A stretch of 64,000 nt of DNA from Hydra vulgaris (Eukaryota; Cnidaria; Hydrozoa; Anthoathecata; Hydridae), in assembly GCF_038396675.1 (NCBI RefSeq), contig NC_088921.1, positions 20,717,001 to 20,781,000 on the forward strand, read 5' to 3'. This document shows, one piece after another, positions 48,007 to 59,202 of this stretch. Made by a program: the position numbers and the translations under genes. Below the pieces are notes generated by a model. That model worked only from the letters and a program-made list of their open reading frames with translations, was not told where the DNA came from and ran no database searches. The number at the start of each line of letters is the position of its first letter. Position 1 is the stretch's first letter.

Positions 48007-49777
48007 GCAATTTTAGTTTGAAGGCAATTTTAGTCTGTCGCAGGTAGTGTGATTTTTTAGAGTGTTTTTGAGTGACCGAGAATAAAAAAAGTAATTAATA
48101 CACGTAGTGTATTACTAGTATGGATTCAAATTCATTAGAAATTGATACTGACAATATAGGCAGTATTGCCACCACTAAAAGCTGTTGTCAAGCTATAAAA
48201 TCATCGAACCAACCTACTTGGTACAGCGTTTTAGGTAAGACTCTTTTGAGTCATAAGACTCAAAATAGTTCAGAACTTAATATTTTATCGGCTATCAAGG
48301 ATGCAGGTCTAAATAATGATCTGGAGGGTTTCCAGATTATTCGTAACGGAACTATGATTGAGCTGGTCATGAAATCCGACAAAGCAAAATTGTTGCTCCA
48401 AGAAAAATGGTCTTTGTGTTAACGGTGTGATACATCGTTTTCATAATTCAACTCTAACTCGAAATATTAGCAAACGTATCGCGGTATCCGTAATTAGATT
48501 ACCTCTAGAAAAAAAGGAGTTTCCGGTCGGGAAAGCGCTGGAAGACTGTGGCTATGGTAAACATATTCACACAAGACCAGTGTTTAAAAAACACCAAAGA
48601 ATAAAACACCGTACTTCTCCGGCATTTTAGTTGTCATTATTGACAACATTTTTAAACCAATTCCTCGATACCTAAGAATAAGGGGATATAATCTCAGAAT
48701 CGTCTATACAGGACAAGATCAACAAAAAACTAATTTAAACGAAATTGAAACACAAAAAATACCATGAACTGATAGAGTAGAGAAGGAATGAACAGGAAGT
48801 AAAATTGAACCTGAAATAGAGAAAAAAGAAACAAATAAAATATTAATTAATAAAGAAAAATCAACTCCAACCATAGAAACGATAGAATTAAGAAAGGTTG
48901 CAAATCCAAATGATTTTGCACCTCAAATTACTAAAAGTGAAAACAATATCACAACTAAAAAAGGTATTATGGATAATATATCAACAAAAGATTTGGAAGA
49001 AGGAGAAGTTACTATACTTCAAGTACTTGAAGACATGAACCATTTTGAACTGGTAGAATTTAATTGGATTTTAAATATTTTTACAGATATAACTGTTAGG
49101 ATGAAGAATTAAATAAACTAAAGAGGTATATAAAGGCTGAATGGGACGAGTACGACGCAGAGCGCAGTAACTACAGACTACTCGAAAAAGACCAAAAAGG
49201 AAAACGGATGTTGACGCCAACTTTTTTAAAACTATGGATTCAGGCGAAACGTATTCTTATAATAAAAAAGAATTTGAAAACTACGACGAAGAAGACTACT
49301 TATCTAAAAATGAGTGAAATTACGTAGCACATAAAAAAGGGGAATGGGATCAACGAAGAAAAGAATTTACTATGTTTATTAAAAACCACAAAAACAAAAC
49401 AAGAGGAAAGACGTCAAAAACAACAAATAAACCAAATAAAAAAACAAAAAAGGCAAAAGCTACAAGAATAAAAAAATATATCTATACAAAACCAACTATA
49501 TTCGAAGCAAAAAATCCGAAATTCATTTAAAGTACAAATAAACTATCAATAATAAATAAATAAAAATAAGCTGTTACAAGTGCTAAAAAGTCACAACCGA
49601 GAGTTACTTTTTAAACTTTAAATGGCTCAATAAAAATATAAAACATTAAAACAAAAATACAAATATAAAACATTAAAACAAAAATAAAAACAAAAAATTA
49701 TAAAAAACACAAAACCATAAAATTGTATAAATATATATAGTGCCTTGGACTCAAAAATAGTTAAAAAAAAAAAAAAA
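48007..49777 (+). mobile_element. Element J: 1.8-kb ORF1-only U2-targeted LINE derivative
   Basis: Complete from its 5' junction in U2 (48006) to a poly(A) tail of ~16 nt at 49777, followed by AGTATCTGTTCTC. It contains a 5' UTR, a ~470-codon ORF1 and an A-rich 3' region with a direct repeat (ATATAAAACATTAAAACAAA twice near 49640-49682), but no trace of endonuclease or reverse transcriptase. Both ends are intact, so this is not 5' truncation. By analogy with mammalian HAL1 (ORF1-only L1 derivatives), it would rely on ORF2 from a full LINE. Confidence 0.8.
48120..49530 (+). pseudogene. ORF1 of element J
   Basis: ATG at 48120 (MDSNSLEIDTDN), six bases after a palindrome. The core motifs of LINE ORF1s are present: NNDLEGFQIIRNGTMIELVM, KSDKAKLLLQEK, HRFHNSTLTRN, RIAVSVIRLPLEKK and DCGYGKHIHTRPVF. 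It continues through a Lys/Glu-rich middle (EEGEVTILQVLEDM) and a C-terminal part (YNKKEFENYDEEDYLSK, GEWDQRRKEFTMFIKN) ending in a very basic Lys/Thr tail, stop at 49530. About four stops or frame changes (48420, 48600, 48770 and 49110). The C-terminal part has no match in the ORF1s of copies B, D or E that I can see. Confidence 0.75.
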
Positions 49778-49790
49778 AGTATCTGTTCTC

Positions 49791-51605
49791 GATTTTTGAT
49801 CTTACGCATTTAACTGATCTTGTGATTACCTTAAGTGAGGTCTACGTGCCTCATTAGTGTGATTACTAAGGGTTTGCCTTACCCCTATAACGGGTTGCTG
49901 GTACAACAATTTTTGCTTGTAGGAGTTTAAGTGTGATTGGGTTTTAGTGTTTTTTTCGTTTTAGTTTTTACGGTTTACTGGCCGTTATAATCTTTTAAGA
50001 AATAAACATACACGTAGTGTATTATTAACCATGGCTTTAAAAAGTCCATTACTCCTAAGCGTTATTGACAACAACCTTAAAGTAAAAACCTATGCACAAG
50101 CAACAGCTTTTCATCAAACGGACATGCCACTTTAAAAAACTTTTTTTTTGAGTATATTGGACACAAAAATTGCGGAGGACGAGACGGAGAGATCGAAATA
50201 GTCATGAGATCTGACAAAGCAAAACACCTTTTACAAGAAAAAGGTCTTACTCTAAAAGGTAAGCTCTACCGTTTTCACAACTCCACACCTTCTAGAAACA
50301 TATCCAAGCGAGTAGCGGTGTCTGTTATTAAATTTCCACTAGAAAAAATAGTTTCTTCCCGTAGGGAAAGCATTAGAGGAACTGGGATATAGAAAACACA
50401 TCCACACAAGGCCAGTTTTCAGGCATCCTCGCAAATTTAAAACGCCATATTTCTCTGAGTTATAGTGGCCGTTATGGACAATTTAGAGCGTCCAAGACCT
50501 TGACAACTAGAACTTATGGGGTACAATATTAGAGCTATATAAACTAGACAGGACGGAGCAGGAAGTGTAGTTCAGGAAGAGAAAGTAAACGAACAAAAAA
50601 AGGAAGACGCAGAAATACCTAGAGAGACGATGAAAGATGTAGAGGAACAACCCGTAGACTTATTTGTAACTAAGTGCACAGACGAGTAGGCCTTTAACAG
50701 AATAGCTTCAAAATGTGAAACTCGAAATCTTGCGAAATATAGAGTTTTTCTCAAGGTTTGCAAGAAACTGAAAAAGTATTAAGAAAAAAAATTAATGCCT
50801 GTTATAAATGAAACTAACATTATAGAAAACTCTGCACCTAAACCTAAAATATCAGACACTAGTAATGAAGAAGAAATGCCGCAAATAACTAACACACCAA
50901 CTGAAGAAGTACAAGGAGAACAACCTATGCAAAACTACGGCAGTGATTATAAACAAGAGCGAAAAGATATTGATGTATCTGGAGTTGTACTCCCAAGTGA
51001 ATTTGAAACTATGAGTTACTGCGAAATATGGTGTTATAACGCAAACTTCTTTTTCGGTTTCGATAAAAGTAATTGCAACGAAAAAGATCTAAAAAAGTAT
51101 GTTCGGTATCGAAGAGCGTAGTATAAAAAAAAAAAAATTAGAAAGACGACAATAGTATGAGGAACAAAAATTAGCAAAACGAAAAATATATGAACAAGAA
51201 AAAATAGAACAAAATCAAAAGCCAAAAAATTTAATAAACAACCGTGACGAATGGTAGTAGAAAAATATATTTAAAAGATATAATAACAATAATAATAAAT
51301 TAAAACCAAAAAATACATAAACAAAAATTAAAAATTAGATTTAAAAAACTAAAATAAAAATTATGAAATTATCCTAAAACTTAAGAAATATCTTTAACTT
51401 CTTAACAAATATCTTTAATTATCTTTGAAAAAATATCTTTAAAATAAGTGCTTCTTATTTTCGGCTTGGTGGCTGTATTAAACCCTTTTAAGTAAGCAAT
51501 AAAAAAATATTACCTTTCTAAATAAACAAAAAACAAACTTTTATCTAGGACCCTGTGTAAGCCTGGTATCAGTTGCAGGTATCCCTAGTTGATTAAAAAA
51601 AAAAA
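49791..51605 (+). mobile_element. Element K: second ORF1-only element, inserted in tandem with J
   Basis: Follows J after one target copy (AGTATCTGTTCTC) and ends in poly(A) next to AGTATCTGTTCTTATC at 51606. Length 1.8 kb, with a 5' UTR (49791-50030), ORF1 and an A-rich 3' end. ORF1 and the pre-ATG palindrome match J, but the 3' UTR differs (AAATATCTTTAA repeats at 51388-51440, then GGACCCTGTGTAAGCC). No ORF2. Confidence 0.8.
50031..51320 (+). pseudogene. ORF1 of element K, heavily broken
   Basis: ATG at 50031 (MALKSPLLLSVIDNN). Homology to J: RSDKAKHLLQEKGLTL, LYRFHNSTPSRNISKRVAVS, VGKALEELGY, RKHIHTRPVF. A cleaner stretch at 50795-51121 (MPVINETNIIENSAPKPKIS through SYCEIWCYNANFFFGF) corresponds to the C-terminal domain and is followed by a Lys/Arg-rich tail ending near 51320. 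More than six stops or shifts. Confidence 0.72.
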
Positions 51606-51755
51606 AGTATCTGTTCTTATCAGTTTAATATCTGGTACGCCGGCGCAGTCCGGCTTATATATTAATCTGATTTTTTGCATTAGGTCATGGAATCATAGGT
51701 TTACTTTGCCCTGACCACGGGTTGCCTCGGCTTTTCATTACTGCTGAGCGTGGCC
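51606..51755 (+). ncRNA. U2 snRNA gene, 3' portion
   Basis: AGTATCTGTTCTTATC through Sm site GATTTTTTG and stem-loop to GAGCGTGGCCC. It is the downstream half of the U2 copy whose 5' half is at 47958-48006, with J and K both lying between. Confidence 0.92.
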
Positions 51756-51831
51756 CAGATTGAATATAAGAAAAATTCTTGACTTTTAGAGTGTCCGACA
51801 TCGCTAATGGTCTCACCTGCTAATGATGGTG
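51756..51831 (+). promoter_or_regulatory. U2 spacer, truncated by LINE L
   Basis: AATATAAGAAAAATTCTTGAC, GTGTCCGACATCGC, GGTCTCACCTGC and the first GAT units, then the reversed poly(A) of LINE L. The promoter-proximal half is absent. [The first string is split for reading: AATATAAG then AAAAATTCTTGAC.]. Confidence 0.7.
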
Positions 51832-54480
51832 ATTTTTTTTTTAATATATTTTTATTGATTTTTTTTGTTTTGTTGATTTTTTATAAGCATGGGGTTATAG
51901 GCTTTTTAGTTTTAATTTGTATTTTTAAAGTGACTCTTGGATGTAACTTTTAAAATTTTGTTTTCTATGCATTTTTTATTGTTAGAGACTGAAGACTAGA
52001 TTTTCATTCTTGTAGGCACTAATTACATTTTTTATTAAAAATATTGTAGGGAAATCTTCAGTTTTGTTTTTTTCTTTCGCTTTGTTAATTTTAATTTTCT
52101 AAATGTATTTTATTTCTCTTTTGATGTTTTCTATCATAATTTTTGAGTGAATTATTTTGTTTCCTTTAACATGTTTGTTTCTCGCTCTCCATAGTTCGGA
52201 TGTTATTATATGTGTTAGCGTGGTTGTTATTTTTGCTATTTTGTCGTTTCTATTTAAGTTTTCAATGTTAAGCGAGAATAATGTATGGACAATATTGAAA
52301 GGCTTTTCTGATATCAGCTTTTCATATATTTTCTTATAAGTGAGCCATACGCTTCCTGCTTTTCTGCATTGTATAAATGGGTGTAGAGTGCCTTCTGGCT
52401 TTTTGCATGATTTGCAAGAAATCTGACCACGTCCACGGTTTCTTTTCCATTTTTTAACTTTGTCAGTTAGGTAAGCTCTCTTGTAGCAGTCGCCAGATTG
52501 TGTTTTAACTAGGGCCTTGAGCAAACGAGTTAAAACACCTTTTCCATATTTTATTCCAAGGTAACGGTCTTTAAAGTTTTATTTCCCAATTTTTTTGTAG
52601 TCTCGTTATATATGTATTGTTATCATTTTCTTTCAGATACTGGTATATATTCTTAGTTGTTTTATGTTTTATAAGTAGCAAATTTTCGTTTTGTTTTATT
52701 ACATTATTAGTATCACTTATGTAGAATGGTGGGTTATTTATAGCTTTCGGAAAGGTATTTTTTGTTAAAAATTTCCAGGGAGTGTATTTTTCGGAGGCAA
52801 TTTTTGTTTCATGGAATGCTTTTAAGTATTGTAGTATAAAGGTTGGCTTCGTGGGGTTTTTCTACTTTTTCAAGGTTGAAGAGATGTTTTATTCTTAAGG
52901 AAAGACATTTATTTGTTGGTTCTAAGATACTAATTCCGCCTTTGTTGGTCGGAAGATTTAAGATTTCTCGTTTGACAGGTTCGGCATAGTCACTCTGCCA
53001 CAGATAGGTTAGTGTTTTTGTTTTATTTTCTAATTTACATAAGGTATTTGCACAGATATTTTAGTGTTTTTGTTTTATTTTCTAGTTTAAATAAGGCATT
53101 TTGCCAGTTATAATTGGCTGTATAGCCTAGGTCTGTTAAGAAAGTTACACCCAGAATTTTTAGGCCATTGCTGTTTGTCCACGATATTTTGTAGTTTTGG
53201 TAATACCTTTGTTAGACATATTTATCATATGCTAGATAGTTATAGCTACCTAAAGCTAGAGCTTTAGTTTTTGTTTATGTTGGAGCCTGTAGCTTTTTCA
53301 AAGTTGCTGAGTTTTTTAAAAAGTGCGTCTATTGAGGTGTGGTTTTGGACGAAGATGGTTGTATCGTCGGCATATTGCATAACCTTCAACTCGTTTTTAT
53401 TACCAGGTATTGATATACCATCAATACTTGTATTTTTGTTTATTTCCAAAGCGAGTGTTTCAACAGCAATGCAGTATAGCATAAGTGAGAATGGGTCACC
53501 TTGCCTTACTCCCCTGCTAACGTTGAAAGGAGCACTCATAAAACCATTATTTAGAATGATGGATTGGGTGTTTTCTATTGTTGTTTTTATTGCTCGAATA
53601 AAATTCTTTCCCAAGTTGTACTTTTGTTGCACTTTTAGTAAGAAATCTCTATTATCTTAGCAAAGGCTTTTTGTTGGTCAATTGATAGAAGAATAGCTTC
53701 TAGATTTTTGGAGTTAGTATAGTACATACTAATGTTAGGTCTCTGGCAAGAAATATATTGGAGAATATATTTCTGGCAGGTACAGAGCACTTTTGTGTTG
53801 GTGTCAAGATTTTGTCAAGAACTTTCGCTAGTCTCATTGCCATAGCTTTGGAAGTTATTTTAAGGTCAGACCAAAGAAGGGAGATAGGACGCCAGTTTTG
53901 CATGAGGTTCTTATCTCCTTTTGGTATTAGACTGATTAGTGCGGTTCTTTGAGTCCACGATAGTTGACCGTTCTCATTAAAGAGATTATTATTTGCGAGG
54001 TTGGTTAGCTCTATACCATATATATACCAGTACTTTTGGTAAAACTCAACAGGTATACCGTCTATGCCTGGAGTTTTTCCTTTTTGTAATGACATAGCTG
54101 CTTCATACGATTCTTCACTACTAAGATAATTGTTTAGGTTTTGGTGTTCTTCATCAGTTAATTTATTTTTTATGTTGTTTATAAGATCCTGTTGTATTTC
54201 TATATTTAGATCGGTTTTGGTGTAGTGGTTTTGAAAGTATTTTCGGATTGTTTTCATAATGCTGTCTGTTTTATTGTGGGTTACGTTTCCATCGTTTAAA
54301 GCTTCTATATTTTTTTTTTTTTGTTTCTAGATTTTTCTAGGTTTAAAAGGATTTTTGGTGGTTTTTCTTCTATTTCTACTAGGGTTTGTTTTATATTTTT
54401 ATTTTGTTTTGTTTTTTGTTTTTTTTGAGGTTATTAGTTTTATTTTTATCTTTTTAGCTTTGCATATTTGTATATTTATT
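51832..54480 (-). mobile_element. LINE copy L, 5'-truncated, 3' end in U2 spacer
   Basis: Minus strand. Its A-rich 3' tail (T-rich at 51832-51850 on the plus strand) joins the trinucleotide part of the U2 spacer rather than U2 nt 35, and its orientation opposes the adjoining U2. It contains ORF2 from the linker onward and a 140-bp 3' UTR. A direct repeat near 53000-53090 (TTTTGTTTTATTTTCTA twice) marks a small duplication. The upstream end at about 54440-54480 meets the 3' end of copy M. Confidence 0.8.
51982..54440 (-). pseudogene. ORF2 fragment of LINE L
   Basis: From 54440 leftward: the linker with QTLVEIEEKPPKILLNLEKS, then LTDEEHQNLNNYLSSEESYE, TPGIDGIPVEFYQKYWYIYG, RTALISLIPKGDKNLMQNWR and KVLDKILTPTQKCSVPARN (53700-54257 open). 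In the next frame come NLGKNFIRAIKTTIENTQSI, GVRQGDPFSLMLYC and the active site MQYADDTTIF (53264-53632 open). The zinc knuckle CKSCKKPEGTLHPFIQC and LWRARNKHVKGNK lie at 52099-52524, and the stop is near 51982. About four breaks in otherwise well-kept sequence. Confidence 0.87.
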
Positions 54481-54539
54481 GGAGTCTGACGAGCAACTCT
54501 TGGATGTGGCTCGGTACTTCAAAAAACTAATACTTTTTA

Positions 54540-57418
54540 TTTGTATTTTTTTTAACTTTAAATTTTTCATATTTTATTCTCCAAATATACTTAATTTCCT
54601 TTTTTATATTTTCTACTATACGTTTCTAATATACTAATTGTAATTGTAAAGAGTTAAAAATTTCCATTGACCTGTCTCTCTCGCTATTTTAAGAAGAGAA
54701 GTAGATATAAAGTATTTCTGCAGGTAATGAGATTCGTGAGGTTTTTGATCCTCTTTCATCGGTAGTACGTGTTTTATCTTTAAAACTAAACTCTACTTGC
54801 AGGGATCAAGAATTCCAAGACCACCTATAATAATTGGTATATACAGTATTTCTCTTTTATTGACTCAGCATATTGGCTCTGCCAAAGATATCTTGATATT
54901 TCTTTTTTGAGTTGATATTTCATTTTGCTGGTGGATAAAAAAATCAAAAATGGGTAAAATGTTGGCTTTAAACCATATGGGCAAAATATTGGCTATAAAC
55001 CATATTTGTGAGAGAGCGAATGTGTTAAGAAAAATTCCCTTGCATTTAAGGGATACGTTTCTGTATTTAAAGTGGTAAATTTTTTTTGTTATTTTTGTTA
55101 GTGCACATTTCCAGTTCTCGGTCGCTTTATATCCTAAGTCTGTAAAAAAGTTAACCCCCAGTATCTTGAGGCCTGTTAGGTGACCCAATTTTTGCGATGA
55201 TCAGTGCGAAGTTTATTTTTAATGTGGTCTTCGTATGCAAGGTAGTTAAAGCCACCAAATGCAAATCTTTAGTTTTATTTATGTTTATATTAGAGCCTGT
55301 TGCTTGTGTAAATTTTTTTAGACTCCTTAAGATTTCGTCTATTGAGTGAGTATTTTTTGCTACAAAAGTTGTATCGTCAGCATACTGTAATATTTTAAGA
55401 TGGTTTTTAGATCCTGGTATTGGTATACCGTCGATATTCTTATTTTTTCTAATTTCTAATGCTAGGATTTCGATTGGAAGACAGAAAGGCATTCGAGATA
55501 TTGGGTCTCCCTGTCTCACTCCTCTATTGACTCTGAAAGGCTTGCTCAGATATCCTTTGTTTAATATTAGGGATTGAGTATTCTTCATGGTTTGTTTGAT
55601 AGCGAGTATGAATGTTTTTCCCAAGTTAAAGCGTTCCATGACTTTAGACAGGTAGTTTCTGTCTATTTTATCGAACGCTTTTTCTCGGACGATTGTTATA
55701 AAGAAACTCTCTATCTTTTTGTTATTCGTGTATTCGATTAAGTCTCTAACAAGTCTAATATTCGAAAAGATTTGTCTTCCTGGAACTGAATACGTTTGAG
55801 ACGGTTCCAGGATTTTGTCAAGCTCTTTGGCTAATCTAAGTGCCAAAGCCTTTGTAACGATCTTGTAGTCAGAGCAGAGGAGTGATATAGGTCTCAAGTT
55901 TGTAATGACTTTGGGGTCTCTTTCTTTTGGTAGCAGTCTAATTATTGCCGTTTTTTTGGACCACGATAGTTCATTTGCTTCGTTGAAAAAGTTTTTATCT
56001 GCAAGTTCAGTGAATTCCTTTCCAAATATATTCCAGAATCTTTTTTACAACTCTACCGGCAATCCATCTATTCCTTGTGTTTTATCATTACCTAGCGAGT
56101 TTGCTGCTTCGAATAGTTCTTCACTAGTAAACATTACATCCAGGGTTCCTTTTTCGATTTCTGTTAGAGAGTTTTCAATACTTCTTACTAAGTTATTTTG
56201 TTTGCGTTCTTCACATGCCTTGTTGGTGTAGAGATATTTGTAGAATTTTCTAATGGTCTTCAGGATATTTGTGTTGTCATGGTAAACGATCTCTTTTTCT
56301 ATTATTTCTGTTATACTTTTTTTTTTATAGTTGTTTTTTTCCAGAGAAAAAAGATTTTTTAAAGGTATTTCTCTTACCTCAACTATTTTTTGTCTGGTTT
56401 TCACAAAGACTCCTCTATCTATTGTCAATTTATTTAATTCATTTTTTAGGAGATTCAATCTGTTTTCGTCTGCATTTTGTTTACTCTGTTAACTTGGATT
56501 TTGTTTTCGATGTTTAATATAACTTTGCTATTCTCCATTTTAATTTCTTTAGATCTTTTTATTACAATTTCTTTTACATTGTGTTTCATAATGTCCCACC
56601 ATTGGTTTTTGTTTTCGAAGGTATTTTTATATGTTTTATTGCTTTAAAAGTTGTTCTTTATCCTTTCTTCAAAAATTGGATCATCTAGTATGTTAACATT
56701 TACGTGCCAGTATCCTGATCCTCTTTCCATTTCAAATTTTATGATGCACTGACGAAGAACAGCTTTGTGATCACTTAAATTTGTGTTTATAATGGAGAAA
56801 GACTTTAGTATATAGTCATTTGAGGTACAGTATACTCTGTCTATTCTACTTTTTACAGATCCGTCTTTTTTTTTGTATGTAAACTACTCATTGCTTGGGT
56901 ATGTAATTCTATATATATCTGTAAGTTCGTATTTATTGAGGAATGCTTTTAAATTTGTTTTGCCATGGAAATTATTTTTGTTAAGTTTATATCCCCCTTT
57001 TCTATCCATGTTAGGGTATTCCACCATGTTAAATTCTCCGGCAAGGAATAAGATGTCATTCTTTTTAACATGATTTTTGATGGTTCCAAAGAAGTTTTCT
57101 TTTTGCATTTGGTCGTTTGGGGCTTATATATTGATAATTCTAACGATTTTACCTTCTATTTCAGTATTTCCTGCTATGATTCTACCTCTGTCATCATATG
57201 TTATTTGATCTAATTTTATTGCATTTCTTGTTAGTAAAGCTACACCTCTTTTTTTGTTTGCCATTCTTTTTTCCATTTTTCTTCAGTTTCACTTGTACAA
57301 TGTGTCCCTTGAATACATATAATGTTGGTATTTAAAGTTTCGAGTTATCTCATTATTTGGTGTCTTTTTTTGTCCTCGTTCAATCCATTTACATTAAAGG
57401 TAAGTATCTTAACGGCCA
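54540..57418 (-). pseudogene. ORF2 of LINE M
   Basis: ATG at 57418: MAVKILTFNVNGLNEDKKRH, IICIQGTHC (the catalytic Glu of QETHC is Gly here), FLAGEFNMVEYPN, SRIDRVYC and LSDHKAVL, then GSGYWHVNVNIL and QWWDIMKHNVKE. The reverse transcriptase covers 55151-55897: MRPISLLCSDYKIVTKALAL, SVPGRQIFSN, GVRQGDPISRM and LKILQYADDTTF. The thumb lies at 54865-55188 with a small internal duplication (the block WFIANILPI-WFKANILPI). Breaks include stops near 57360 and 57120 and a shift near 55900. The tail helix EIKYIWRIKYEKFK is near 54600; the zinc knuckle is deleted. Confidence 0.87.
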
Positions 57419-57542
57419 TTTTTATATACTAGTATTTTTATTTTCATTTTATATATATATATATATTTTTTATTAAATTTTTTTAATTTATTTTTCATTT
57501 TATGTTTTCAATTGTTTTATTTTGTATTTTTATTTGGTTTTA

Positions 57543-58605
57543 TTAGTTTTTGCTTAATTCTGACTCTGTAGGGTCAGTATTTTTATTCGATTTTTTTTGT
57601 TTATTGACATTAGTATTTGTATTTTTAATTGTTATTTTTCTTGTGGTCATTTTGCTATTTACTTCTTTATTATGATTATTATCTTTCTTTGGTTCTTCAG
57701 TCTCATGGATTTTGTTTTGGCTATTTACTATCTTATCACGAAGAAGTTCAGGTTTATCGATTTTTTCAACTTCATTAACATGGTTATCATCTTCATTTTA
57801 ATTTTTAATGTTATCTAACTTAGTAATTTTATTACTTTCTACCAATATAGCCTGGCTTATGGAAGTCATTTCTGTTTCAATTACTTTATTGTTTTGAGTT
57901 TCTCCTATACTTAGTGTCTGATTGTTTGTAATATTTTTACTGCCTGTTGTTTTTGCTTGGTTTTCACCAACCAAAGTAGTGTCAGCAACCGGAAGCGTAT
58001 AATCTTTATTTGTTGTTGCAGAACTTGTTTTTTTGTTTAGTTCAGATTCAGATTCAGGCTGCCCAGTATAAATGGCTCTGACTCGAAAACCTCGTAATTC
58101 AATATGTCTCAGGATTGGTGTGTTAAAATTTTCCATTATAGCTACTAAGATGCCTGAGTAGTATAATGACCCGTTTTTCGGAATTTCCCTCATAACTGGG
58201 TGTGTTATGAGGTGTTTACCGAAGCCCTTTTCTTCCAAGCCTTTTCCAATTTGTGCTGTTTTGGCCTCAATAGGTAAACGTAAAATAGACACGGACATAC
58301 GGGTGCTAGGTTTTTTAATGGGCGTAGAGTAGTAAAAAAGGTGGTGAAATCCATTGATAGAGAGACCTTCCTCCGAGAGTTTACTCTTTTCACTTTAGGT
58401 TTTCATTACTATTTCAAGGATAATTCCTTTTTTTATTATTTAGACTCCTTCGAGATCCTTATCTAAGTTGTGTTCTTTGATGGCACAAAGAACGTCATTT
58501 AACGATACTTTTATTTGCAACTTGCATAGGATGGTATTTTTAGGTGTAACATGGTTATTACTATTAGATTAAATTTGAGCAGCCTAAGCATAACTCTTTG
58601 TTTTA
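57543..58605 (-). pseudogene. ORF1 of LINE M
   Basis: Core motifs: LNDVLCAIKEHNLDKDLEGV, FHHLFYYSTP, RMSVSILRLPIEAK, EEKGFGKHLITHPVM and SLYYSGILVAIMENF; 57798-58298 is open for 166 codons. The C-terminal region is Asn/Lys/Glu-rich (INNQTLSIGETQNNK-like) and ends SELSKN with a stop at 57543-57545. Stops lie at about 58570, 58440 and 58400. The initiator ATG is not identified because the frame runs back into the 5' hairpin region. Confidence 0.78.
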
Positions 58606-58640
58606 GTATTTTTTAAACTTATTGTTTCAATAGAAATAAA

Positions 58641-58828
58641 ATTAATATTTTTAATGTCGTTTGAGACATTAAAAATATTAATTATTTTAGTTTTTCAAAT
58701 TTTAATTAATTCATTGAATGTTGTTTTAAAATTGAATAACTATTAGGTTCTTATTTGTTTTTACTTCTACTAATAGGTTATAACTAGCTATAACCTGTTA
58801 GGGAACCTAGTAGTTAGCTACTAGGTTC
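58641..58828. repeat. Three hairpins at the start of LINE M (5' UTR/ORF1 boundary)
   Basis: Perfect inverted repeats: ATTAATATTTTTAATGTC with its complement (58641-58682, loop 6); AGGTTATA with TATAACCT (58775-58796, loop 6 or more); GAACCTAGTAG with CTACTAGGTTC (58803-58828, loop 4). Confidence 0.8.
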
Positions 58829-59164
58829 TAGGTACAATACTAGTTTTTTGTATGTTCTGTACTAATTTCTAAATAAATTGTTTGTATAGGATAGTTGACT
58901 ATCCATTGGATTTATTAGCATTTCGGATATTTAGCTAGAAAGCTTTCCCTAACTGCTCAAATACTCGCTAAACCTCTCAATTTAAATGACTTTACTCTAT
59001 ATGCACTACAAACATTCAAAGCTCACAAGGCCAGTAGACCTTTTTCGGAAAAACTCAATAGGCAACCCGTGGATAGGGAAGCTTAATACAACGTACAAAA
59101 AAGGCACCTACACCTCAGAAAAATAAAGACCACTAGCTCGCTCAAACACTAATTATTCAAAGTG

Positions 59165-59202
59165 TACCACCCTTGATCTTAGACATTAGGCCGAGAAGCG
59201 AT
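59165..59202 (-). ncRNA. U2 snRNA gene, 5' portion
   Basis: Minus strand from 59202: ATCGCTTCTCGGCCTAATGT then CTAAGATCAAGGGTGG. The branch-site motif reads GTGGTA, so this copy is slightly diverged. LINE M's 5' UTR follows. Confidence 0.88.

Larger units (their letters stand above)
54481..59164 (-). mobile_element. LINE copy M, near full-length
   Basis: Minus strand, about 4.7 kb: a 5' UTR with hairpins (about 58661-59164), ORF1, ORF2 and a short tail. The 5' end lies in a U2 gene (U2 5' part at 59165-59202, same sense). The 3' region is shortened: the zinc-knuckle part between about 54650 and 54640 is missing and the copy ends against LINE L without U2 sequence. Confidence 0.83.

Noticed and set aside
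49790-49920. A decayed U2 gene between J and K (GATTTTTG and ACGGGTTGC resemble U2)
   Set aside because: The similarity is patchy and no spacer, Sm context or ordered alignment holds. It is better read as the 5' UTR of K.
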